NCBI GenBank assembly: GCA_014584465.1
Contig: JACTMU010000093.1
Span: forward strand, 1-64,000
DNA: 64,000 nucleotides
Reading direction: 5' to 3'
Source of the DNA: Pseudomonadota bacterium
GTDB lineage: Bacteria; Bdellovibrionota; Bdellovibrionia; Bdellovibrionales; JACTMU01
Below, in pieces: positions 1 through 7,073 of this stretch. Every line of letters starts with the position of its first letter. The stretch's first letter is position 1. The notes beneath the pieces were generated by a model, which did no database searches, was not told where the DNA came from, and worked only from the letters and a program-made list of their open reading frames with translations. Made by a program: the position numbers and the translations under genes.

Positions 1-120
1 CATCGCCGCTTGGACCGCACGCAGAATGTGCAAGTCCTAGGTCGGGGTTGTCAGGCCGTTCCATGGAGGTCCAACTTGCTCAGACCTTGGATCTATCAAT
101 TCTGTGAAATTCGGAATTGA

Positions 121-2052
121 TTAGCATGGAACTTCAAAACTCCGAATATTATTGGCAATTTTGTTAGGCGCGCTTCCTCCTTTTTTCACGGCCTCATCCA
201 ACTGAGCAAAAAACTGCTTTCGATATGATTCAGGCATTGCTGAAAGCTTTCCTGCCAGTTCCCCAATTTCCGCTTCACCCATCTGGTTCTTTAGAGCTTG
301 AAGGGTTGCCTTATGAGCTGGGTTGTTCGAGATAGCACGAAGCCCTTCGGTCCCGTTTTTTCCTGTCGCCTTCATCCAAGGGCCCATCGCCCTAAGGCCT
401 TTTATAATTCCGAGACCACCCATACCTGTAAATCCAAGATCCGTTGCCAGATGAAAGGCCTCAGAACTGATCTTCTTTCGGACTTCAATCTCGTCATCAA
501 GTCCCGATCGGTCGTTGTTTCCACTTGAGAGTCCTCGTTGCAGGCTATTGAGCGCGCTCCTTGCTTCAAAGAGTTCCTTGAGATCAACTCCTGCGGAAAC
601 TCCAGATAGAGCTGTACCTGCGATCGCCATGGGCACTCCAGCAATGGCACCAACTCCCGTAAGTGTTAGGCCGACACCAGCAACGGCGAGACCTCCACCT
701 GCGATCTGAGTTGCATAGTGCCACCAATCCTTGTTCTCCAACAAAGATTCTGCATAGAGATCTGCTTGATTGGCAAGATCACACACAACACCAGCATATG
801 CGGGATCCGACCCTATGATCTGAGCTGCGGCCATCGGATAAGCATAGATCGTGGCAGCCATAGCCTTTTTCATCTCCTCGCTGGAGAGCCCAGTTTGAAG
901 TCCCTTGTTTGCAAGCTTTTCCATCTCAACCGAGAGCATGGCCATGTTGTGAAGATATTCGGAACGTGCATTCTGAATGTCATAGGCAGAAACCATCCCC
1001 AAATGGCGGCCTGAAGACTTGATGACTCGACGATGCTCACTAGATTGGTTTTTCGTTTTGTTTGCTTCATCAATTCCACCAGCATCATTGACTTCTAAGA
1101 GAGGTGCTTCACCCTTTTTCCACTTGTAACCCTTGTACTCTTTTTGATCTCCAAAACTCTCACGAAGAGTCGCTGTGCGCGCCAGGAGCCCAGCGCCATG
1201 TGAAGTAAACCCAAAGTACACCGCCTCATAGTCCTCGTAATGTCTGCGTGCCGCATCTTCAATGGATTGGTCCGGAGTCGAAACAAATGGCCTATCGAAA
1301 AACTCATTCAAACTCTTCGCCGTTGAATTGTATGCCTCTGCGGTTTTGCTGAAATTATTTGATGCAACATTCTGATTCTTTAGTTTTGTTGCCTGATCAA
1401 GAGCCGCATTGTAGATGGACTTTTTCTGCTCCTTTGTGCAGCGAGATCCTTGCTTCGGGCAAAGCGTCTCAGCAATTTCTGTGGCAATTTTTGCGGGTGT
1501 GGCCCCCGGCTTATCTTGGACTCGATACATCATGTCGGCCATGTTCTCTGAAGCGTTTTGACGGGCTTGATCGATCATCTTCTTTCCGAAATCTCGATAC
1601 TTTGCCTCATTGAGCTGATCCGTAGTGGTAACTAAATCGTCCAGGGCTGGGGATGGACAATCGGTATTGATGTACCGGGTGTCCAGTTGTGCCAACATAT
1701 TGAGAATGTCGCGGCCCTTTCCGTTTTTATTTTTCAAGCAATCTTGAAATCTGGCCGCGGTCGATAGAACTCTGCCAAGATGAGCGGCTCTCTTGTCCAG
1801 CTCTTGAAGGTTCAAATCGTTCTTGTTTGATCCATATTTCTCTCGCCACCCTTTGAGACTGTCATAAATGGATCGAATATCATTTGGTGGAAGATCTAGA
1901 ACATTAGCCAGATCCACCTGTTGCATAATAGCCCCAAACTCAGCTTGAGCGGGTGGTAGAGTGGCTTCGCCGCTGCTTGGATGCGGGAATTCTATCACCA
2001 ACAACAAAGTAAATAGGCAGGCTTTCTTGAAAAGAAACTTCAAAATGTTCAT
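121..2052 (-). CDS. Exported protein of unknown function with a glycine-zipper hydrophobic segment
   Basis: I do not recognise a family. The start at 2052 is chosen because an AAAGGAG box lies 8-9 bases upstream and the product then opens with a signal peptide (MNILKFLFKKACLFTLLLVIEF); the longer frame adds 12 residues without a ribosome site. The 643-residue product is mostly charged and helical. A Gly/Ala/Val-rich stretch of about 40 residues in the last third (around GGGLAVAGVGLTLTGVGAIA) could enter a membrane. It is the last gene of a three-gene minus-strand operon, 48 bases after the 265-residue gene. An envelope or secreted effector role is only a guess from the signal peptide and the zipper. 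Confidence 0.75.
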   Translation of the reverse strand: MNILKFLFKKACLFTLLLVIEFPHPSSGEATLPPAQAEFGAIMQQVDLANVLDLPPNDIRSIYDSLKGWREKYGSNKNDLNLQELDKRAAHLGRVLSTAARFQDCLKNKNGKGRDILNMLAQLDTRYINTDCPSPALDDLVTTTDQLNEAKYRDFGKKMIDQARQNASENMADMMYRVQDKPGATPAKIATEIAETLCPKQGSRCTKEQKKSIYNAALDQATKLKNQNVASNNFSKTAEAYNSTAKSLNEFFDRPFVSTPDQSIEDAARRHYEDYEAVYFGFTSHGAGLLARTATLRESFGDQKEYKGYKWKKGEAPLLEVNDAGGIDEANKTKNQSSEHRRVIKSSGRHLGMVSAYDIQNARSEYLHNMAMLSVEMEKLANKGLQTGLSSEEMKKAMAATIYAYPMAAAQIIGSDPAYAGVVCDLANQADLYAESLLENKDWWHYATQIAGGGLAVAGVGLTLTGVGAIAGVPMAIAGTALSGVSAGVDLKELFEARSALNSLQRGLSSGNNDRSGLDDEIEVRKKISSEAFHLATDLGFTGMGGLGIIKGLRAMGPWMKATGKNGTEGLRAISNNPAHKATLQALKNQMGEAEIGELAGKLSAMPESYRKQFFAQLDEAVKKGGSAPNKIANNIRSFEVPC

Positions 2053-2100
2053 TTGACAGTGTCTCCTTTGAAAAACTTCAGATGGCATTGCATCTCTGGT

Positions 2101-2898
2101 TCAATTGCCTAGGGCATTTTCCATAATTTTCGCAGCGCTCTTTGCAAATCTTACTTCATACTTAGAAAGTTCTGACGTCAGATTGAACGCTTTCAATTGC
2201 GTTTGGACCTCCGGCTTCAGGCTCTTAAGTACCTTTTCATCCTCTTTCATTGCTTGAAGAAATTTCAATGTTTTGAGTCGTTTCCCTACTTCCACCAAGT
2301 CTGCCTTGGCATTCCTATAGCTGTCGACGACCCCAATTTCTGAAACTTTGAAGTGGCCTGTCGAACTTACTATTGAATCAACGGTCTGATTCGTTTGACC
2401 ACTCTTTAGAATAATGGATTTGGCCTTGGCAATGTCTTCGGCCTCACCACTCCAAATGTAATGTTTTACCGCCGAAATGGATTCTCCTTCCTTCTCATAC
2501 CCGTTGGCAGCCATTCGTGACATTTTCACGGAAGGCGCGTGATTCAAGCCAAACACTGAAAAACCATCTTCTGCTGCTTCCGCCGCCTCTTTTGGCGAAA
2601 CATTTTGATTGAGATTATTCCTTTGAAGAATGATGCCCGTCTTTTTATGAAACGCCTTGACTCTGTCATACTCATCCGCGTAGAAACCAAATTCACCAGG
2701 AGATCGCTTTGTCCTCAAAACCTCGACATTTTTTTGGACAACAGCTTCAACCTCTTTTGCCATGACACCAAAGCTACACTCGCTTTGACCTCTATTCGAC
2801 AATAGACATAGGCCTAGGACAATCGCATGCGTTGACCATTGTGGCAGTCTCTCTGAACTGCGTGAGGTTTGAGTCGACTGATTTTCAACTAGTTCCAT
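2101..2898 (-). CDS. Exported protein of unknown function, paralogue of the upstream gene
   Basis: The 265-residue product has a hydrophobic signal segment at about residues 24-36, followed by a Cys. No known domain is recognised. It is clearly related to the gene just upstream: both carry an ED(I/F)A(K/R)A segment, then a G-(H/Y)-FKV block followed by about 10 residues and an S-(Y/F)-(R/Q)-(N/T)-A-(K/R) motif, in the same order and spacing. The start overlaps the end of the upstream gene by 10 bases, so the two are translated as a unit. No good ribosome site precedes the ATG, which suggests translational coupling. Function unknown. Confidence 0.7.
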   Translation of the reverse strand: MELVENQSTQTSRSSERLPQWSTHAIVLGLCLLSNRGQSECSFGVMAKEVEAVVQKNVEVLRTKRSPGEFGFYADEYDRVKAFHKKTGIILQRNNLNQNVSPKEAAEAAEDGFSVFGLNHAPSVKMSRMAANGYEKEGESISAVKHYIWSGEAEDIAKAKSIILKSGQTNQTVDSIVSSTGHFKVSEIGVVDSYRNAKADLVEVGKRLKTLKFLQAMKEDEKVLKSLKPEVQTQLKAFNLTSELSKYEVRFAKSAAKIMENALGN

Positions 2899-3689
2899 GG
2901 ATTGCGCTTCATTGGATTGTTCCGCTCTATGTAGTTTGCTGCTTCCTCGAAACGCTGCTGCATTTCTCCTCTAAGCTGCCCCATCCTCGGCGCGACTTTT
3001 CGAACCGTCTCTGCAGTGTCCATGTCCATGTACTTTAAGTCGTCCGACTTGGATAAATACTCAATGAAATCGGCCATAGCTGATCGTTCATGGGCACCCT
3101 TCATCTGGGCTCGCGCAGTTTGGAAGCTTGAAATGGAACCGTCATTCACGACCTTGAAATATCCCTTGCCCTCGAGGATCTCGCGTACAATCGCGTCACC
3201 TTCCTTTGTATCCCATCTGAGCGCTTTGACCGCCCGAGCAAAATCCTCTGGAGTTCCAGCTCGAATGCTGTTTTTGACTATCTCGTCCGTGGGTCCGCCC
3301 CCCTTCATCAATGCTTCAGCGGCCTTACGAGAATAGGTTATGACTTCATTGTTCCGCGGCCCTCGAATGATTCCAAGGTTCTCCGCAATGGCAGCGTAGG
3401 TTTTAGCATTGACTCGAGCTCCGCTGAATTCCAACTCCTTCGCGCTTTCCGTCAGCATATTGATTGTTTGCACATCTTGGTAATACGAAGCGTTCGAAGC
3501 ACTTTTCATGAGCTCTCTGACGTCATCTTTCCCTACATATTTAAGATTGGACTCATTTTCCCTCAACACTTGCTCAGCCTTTATGACATGGTCGGACAGA
3601 GTGCAGGCGGATTGAGCGACATTTACGAAAATCGTCACCAAAAGGATGACTGATCCTACTCTTAACGGCGGCATCTTGCTCCGCAACAT
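2889..3689 (-). CDS. Exported protein of unknown function, first gene of three-gene operon
   Basis: Start at 3689 is chosen because GGAGG lies just upstream and the product then begins a few residues before a clear signal peptide (VGSVILLVTIFVNVAQSA); an ATG at 3674 is the other option, and the open frame continues to 3773. The mature protein, about 240 residues, is helical and charged. Its C-terminal half matches the downstream 265-residue protein (FKV...SSFQTARAQ against FKV...DSYRNAKAD). A tandem duplication followed by divergence is the simplest reading. No family recognised. Confidence 0.7.
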   Translation of the reverse strand: MLRSKMPPLRVGSVILLVTIFVNVAQSACTLSDHVIKAEQVLRENESNLKYVGKDDVRELMKSASNASYYQDVQTINMLTESAKELEFSGARVNAKTYAAIAENLGIIRGPRNNEVITYSRKAAEALMKGGGPTDEIVKNSIRAGTPEDFARAVKALRWDTKEGDAIVREILEGKGYFKVVNDGSISSFQTARAQMKGAHERSAMADFIEYLSKSDDLKYMDMDTAETVRKVAPRMGQLRGEMQQRFEEAANYIERNNPMKRNPWN

Positions 3690-3828
3690 AAACCTCCAGA
3701 TGGGCATCAGTTGGTTGCAATTCTTATTATACATCGAAGTTGTTTCGAAAAAACTCATTTTGACCAAGTTCAATGAGCTAACTACTTAGGTCCCATTGGA
3801 AATCTGACAGAAACCCTGATTCTTAAGT

Positions 3829-3856
3829 AGTGCCTGGCGCGAAACCTGCTTTCGAG
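3829..3856 (+). repeat. Dispersed GCCTGGC-type repeat, copy 1
   Basis: The 28 bases match the reverse complement of 50750-50777 at 26 positions. The block contains GCC(T/A)GGC followed by a small hairpin (CGAAA-CCTGC-TTTCG). It belongs to the same loose family as the GTGCC(T/A)GGCAC palindromes at 23176, 26849 and 47772. Confidence 0.6.
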
Positions 3857-3869
3857 TGAATTTGCATAA

Positions 3870-4076
3870 ATTTCTTTTGTACCAAGGCGGGCCGACGAAG
3901 GGCTAGCCAGAGGCGCTCAGGCTAAGATGCCAGGTTCAGAAATTCTAGGGGCCTCGAAAAGATCTGAAGATGCGTTGGCTTGCAATTTGAAGGAGATCAA
4001 GGAGCTTCAGCAAAAACTGGCTGAACTCCAAAGTTCTCAGAATCAAAAAGATCCTGAATTCGCAGTCAATCCTTAA
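3870..4076 (+). pseudogene. Open remnant with repeated RRADEG core; possibly the 3' end of a repeat-associated transposase
   Basis: An open stretch of 68 codons follows a stop at 3867. It reads through a PRRADEG block, then an LARGAQAK block, then a Glu/Lys-rich coiled-coil-like tail (KEIKELQQKLAELQ) ending at TAA 4076. The DNA at 3881-3901 matches 6901-6921, the tail of the DUF4143 ATPase, at 20 of 21 bases and in the same reading frame. A third relative of the DEGLAR part lies in the loop of the hairpin element at 40627-40648. No start codon or ribosome site fits the whole stretch, although an ATG at 3927 would give 49 residues. A worn 3' end of a mobile gene is my guess; it could also be a repeat that happens to be open. 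Confidence 0.35.
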
Positions 4077-4115
4077 TGCCGAGTTATTCTGAGAATAGCA
4101 TCAAGTATTATTTAA

Positions 4116-4141
4116 TGCCAGACACTAATTAGTGTCTGGCA
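4116..4141. repeat. Perfect 26-base palindrome of the GTGTCTGGCA class
   Basis: TGCCAGACACTAA is followed directly by its exact reverse complement, with no loop. It lies 33 bases beyond the stop codon of the vWA gene, which is read on the other strand. Its TGCCAG core relates it to the other GTGCC(T/A)GGCAC palindromes in the window. It could form a transcript hairpin or be a repetitive extragenic palindrome. Confidence 0.7.
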
Positions 4142-4173
4142 CTGAAGACCCTCTAATGGAGTGCGATCGGGTT

Positions 4174-5451
4174 TTAATCAATCGTTAAGTCATACTGAAG
4201 AAGGATCACTCCACCATTGGGTTGTTCGGAATAGAAGAGTGTTGAGTTTTCTAATGAGAGATCCTCTCCATCAACGGTCACCTTTTCGGATCCAAAAATC
4301 TCAGAAACTTTGGTCTCTAGGCCAGTTACCTTAACGAGTGCCTTTAGATCATAGGCAATCGGAGTTACCAAGAAGTCAAACCCGATTGAGAAGTTGTTAA
4401 AGCTCTCTTCAGAATCCAAGAAAAAGGAGTTGCCACCTTGAACATCGGCAATCTTTTTGAGCACCTCCTTTTCTGCCATGTGCCCTACAGCAACTGTGGT
4501 TAAGCCAATCGACGCATTGGACTTGGATTGCACCAACTCACGGATGGTTTCAATCTCGTCGCTGTTGCGATGAAAGACGCCATCGGACACGAGAATGACT
4601 CGATTCAAATGTTGAGGATCAAAAGAGCGCTCCACCAGTTCAAATCCTCTTGCAAGCCCACCTTCGACATAATCTGAACCATTTGCCGTGAGCTCTCCTA
4701 TTTTTTTGATCGAAGCCGAGAGTGCTTTTCGCGTGACTCGAGTGGGTGGTAACAGTGTTTGAGGTTCTGTTCCAAAGGTCACTATGCTCAACTGATCTCC
4801 ATCTTTGAGTTGCTGAAGCACAAGAACGGCCACTCGTTGAATCCACTGAAGCAGTGTTGTGCGGCCATCTTTAGCTGCATTCATAGATCTACTTGTATCT
4901 ATGACAAGCGAGAGATTTAGAGGTGGACGTGCAAAACGATCTGAGGCGATCTCAGAACTAAGACCCAACTGCAACCAGAGTTTGCGGGCAGGAACATCCA
5001 CAGCGACGGCGGGGTGAGCACAGACGAGTTGCCCGCACTGTTCCGTGCTCAATGGGTAGTCGAACTCTGAGAGTAGATCCTGGACTTCAAAACTGTCAGA
5101 GTTAGGAACATCAAGACGATCTATCACATTTGAGCGTAGGAGTTCAAAATGTCTATGGCCGCCGGCCACCAATCTGGTCCCACTTGGAACAATGTTTGGT
5201 GCGAAGCTGAGGGCATCTGCTTCGGATCGAAGGGCTCGAAATGGTTCAACTTCAATCAGACTCCCCCGTTCACGAGAGTTGGAGATGTCGGTTGGCATAG
5301 GCATTGCCATCGGCATCGGTGGGAGGGGATTCTCTACAGGCGGCTTGGGTAGAGATGGAAGCCACAGAGTCATGTTTTTGGCAATCTGAAAGCCAAACTC
5401 AATCAAGTCACTTATTTGCTCATCGTCTTTAAGAACGCGAGAGCTGGCCAC
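4174..5451 (-). CDS. von Willebrand factor type A domain protein, 5' end uncertain
   Basis: The middle of the 425-residue frame holds a vWA domain with an intact MIDAS motif (DTSRS in LSLVIDTSRSMN), a following TFG segment and the VSDG strand. A Pro/Met-rich linker (PPMPMAMPMP) lies near the N-terminus. The region just before the vWA domain (DLLSEFDYPL, then VDVPARKLWLQLGL) resembles the N-terminal block of YfbK-type vWA proteins. Start: the only in-frame initiator is a GTG without a ribosome site, the frame is closed by TGA shortly upstream, and no signal peptide is seen although such proteins are usually exported. The gene may be 5'-truncated. Metal-dependent protein binding is expected from the domain; the partner is unknown. 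Confidence 0.7.
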   Translation of the reverse strand: MASSRVLKDDEQISDLIEFGFQIAKNMTLWLPSLPKPPVENPLPPMPMAMPMPTDISNSRERGSLIEVEPFRALRSEADALSFAPNIVPSGTRLVAGGHRHFELLRSNVIDRLDVPNSDSFEVQDLLSEFDYPLSTEQCGQLVCAHPAVAVDVPARKLWLQLGLSSEIASDRFARPPLNLSLVIDTSRSMNAAKDGRTTLLQWIQRVAVLVLQQLKDGDQLSIVTFGTEPQTLLPPTRVTRKALSASIKKIGELTANGSDYVEGGLARGFELVERSFDPQHLNRVILVSDGVFHRNSDEIETIRELVQSKSNASIGLTTVAVGHMAEKEVLKKIADVQGGNSFFLDSEESFNNFSIGFDFLVTPIAYDLKALVKVTGLETKVSEIFGSEKVTVDGEDLSLENSTLFYSEQPNGGVILLQYDLTID

Positions 5452-5719
5452 ACATTTGGTGTCATGTTGGCCGTGTCACCGCTCAATATTGTGGCCTAGG
5501 GTGTTCTCTGGTACACTGTGAACCCTGAATTAGGGGACTCAACTTTCTTGAACAGCACTCTCTCTGCACAGTCACAAATTTTCAATCTGAAAACGTAATT
5601 TCAATCAGTCTGTTTCCTGTATGCCTTTTCCGAGAGCTCCGACCTCAAGGATTGGTTCGTATGAGCGACACTCTAATGGCGAGCTCAAATGGGCAGCCTA
5701 AAATTGGATCTTGACCTAT

Positions 5720-5748
5720 ATGTCCATTTTTGATAGCATTTTGGACAT
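5720..5748. promoter_or_regulatory. Inverted repeat overlapping the start codon of the DUF4143 ATPase gene
   Basis: ATGTCCA and TGGACAT are exact inverted repeats 15 bases apart, and the right arm runs into the ATG at 5747. The second DUF4143 ATPase gene has the same arrangement with a different half-site (31375-31402). No ribosome site precedes either gene. An operator for self-repression, or a site controlling a leaderless transcript, is inferred. Confidence 0.55.
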
Positions 5749-6931
5749 GATTGCAAGATTTTGTAACATTCCGAAATCACAGAGTTTTTTTCTCTTTGGA
5801 CCTCGGGGCTCAGGTAAATCTACGCTCCTTAAGCACCATTTCGCCGATAAGGACGTCCTTTGGATCAATCTACTCAATCAAGCTACCGACCTGCAATTAG
5901 CGCACAATCCCGATCTCCTCATAAACCTTTGGTTACCCAAAAAACCGGAGTGGATCATTATTGATGAGGTCCAGAAAATTCCTCGGCTTTTGGATGTTGT
6001 GCACCTTGGGATTGAAGAATACAAAATAAGATTTGCTCTTACCGGATCCAGTGCGCGAAAACTGAAACGCGGCAACGCAAACCTGCTCGCCGGTCGGGCT
6101 GTTGAACGTCATTTAATGCCTTTCTCGTCTTTGGAACTCGGTGATCATTTTGAATTGGATAAGGCGCTTAGATTTGGTTTGCTCCCCAAGATATGGAGCG
6201 AGCAGCTCAGCTTTGACGAAGCTTCTGATTTTTTATACAGTTATGTCAACACCTACCTCAAAGAGGAGGTTGCAGCTGAACAGCTCGTACGAAACCTTGA
6301 GCCTTTTAGACGGTTTCTCGTCTCTGCGGCTCAATCAAACTCAAAGATTATCAATCACTCCGCGATTGAGCGCGATTGTGGGGTCCCCCGAAAGCAATCA
6401 GAGCGACATTTTGAAATCCTCGTCGACACCCTTATTGGTAACTTTCTCTATCCCTTCGACACTTCGGCAAGAAAGCGTCAAACTCAAAAGGCTAAATTTT
6501 ATTTCTTTGATACTGGGGTCGTACGCGCACTTCAAAAGCTCTCTGAGCAGACTCTTGAGAATTCCACGTTTGACTATGGTAATATTTTTGAAACTTTCGT
6601 GATCAACGAGTTTCTTAAAACTGCAAGCTCTCTTCAAAATCACTGGGAGTTTTCCTATTTTCAGACGACAGAAAACAGCGAGATTGACCTGATTATTGAA
6701 AGACCTAGGGGGAAACCCATTCTGATTGAAATCAAGTCATTCCAGAAATTCTCAGAGGATAAAGTTGGATCCTTTTTCAAACTGATCAAATCTTTTAAGT
6801 ATGAAACAGCTTATATCCTTTCCAATGACCCACAGAGTAGGGAGATTAATGGTGTGCGATGCTTGCATTGGCAAACCGGGTTAAATGAGATTTTTCTTAT
6901 ACCGAGGCGGGCCGACGAAGGTCCGATCTGA
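5747..6931 (+). CDS. AAA-type ATPase with C-terminal DUF4143 domain (copy 1)
   Basis: P-loop GPRGSGKST and Walker B IIIDEVQ mark the AAA_14 domain in the first half; a sensor-like LTGSSARKLKR follows, then DUF4143 with KFYFFDTG and a nuclease-like end (EIDLIIERPRGKPILIEIKSF). Start at 5747 rather than 5711 (TTG) or 5720 because homologues begin shortly before the P-loop, and the paralogue at 31403 has its ATG in the same place relative to an inverted repeat. The last ten residues (IPRRADEGPI) lie on a sequence also found at 3881-3901, so the original C-terminus may have been replaced by repeat DNA. The family is widespread and poorly understood; mobile-element or defence roles have been suggested. 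It stands alone. Confidence 0.88.
   Translation: MIARFCNIPKSQSFFLFGPRGSGKSTLLKHHFADKDVLWINLLNQATDLQLAHNPDLLINLWLPKKPEWIIIDEVQKIPRLLDVVHLGIEEYKIRFALTGSSARKLKRGNANLLAGRAVERHLMPFSSLELGDHFELDKALRFGLLPKIWSEQLSFDEASDFLYSYVNTYLKEEVAAEQLVRNLEPFRRFLVSAAQSNSKIINHSAIERDCGVPRKQSERHFEILVDTLIGNFLYPFDTSARKRQTQKAKFYFFDTGVVRALQKLSEQTLENSTFDYGNIFETFVINEFLKTASSLQNHWEFSYFQTTENSEIDLIIERPRGKPILIEIKSFQKFSEDKVGSFFKLIKSFKYETAYILSNDPQSREINGVRCLHWQTGLNEIFLIPRRADEGPI
6901..6921 (+). repeat. 21-base repeat shared with 3881-3901
   Basis: ACCGAGGCGGGCCGACGAAGG here differs by one base from 3881-3901. It encodes the last residues (PRRADEG) of the DUF4143 ATPase in the same frame as in the remnant at 3870-4076. Confidence 0.6.
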
Positions 6932-7073
6932 ATTCTTTGGTGAAGGAAGAGGCTCTTTTTTGTGACAGGCTCTTCACAAACTCCTGATGATTGCCGATAT
7001 CTCAGTTTGGTAAAGAGAGGAGCTCTTTGCCAAGAGGCGTAGACCTTATTTCTCAAAGGATTGAAGAGACATC

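Larger units (their letters stand above)
3774..4173. other. Repeat-rich intergenic region
   Basis: About 400 bases between the three-gene exported-protein operon and the vWA gene. It holds three repeat signals listed separately: a dispersed 28-base element (3829-3856), an open remnant with a repeated 21-base core (3870-4076), and a perfect 26-base palindrome (4116-4141). No complete gene is seen. Confidence 0.7.

Noticed and set aside
4000-4141. The run of short inverted repeats as a CRISPR array
   Set aside because: There are single palindromes of different kinds but no regularly spaced repeats with unique spacers.
5711-5719. TTG 5711 or ATG 5720 as start of DUF4143 ATPase copy 1
   Set aside because: Both lie before or inside the inverted repeat; comparison with copy 2 and the usual distance to the P-loop favour 5747.
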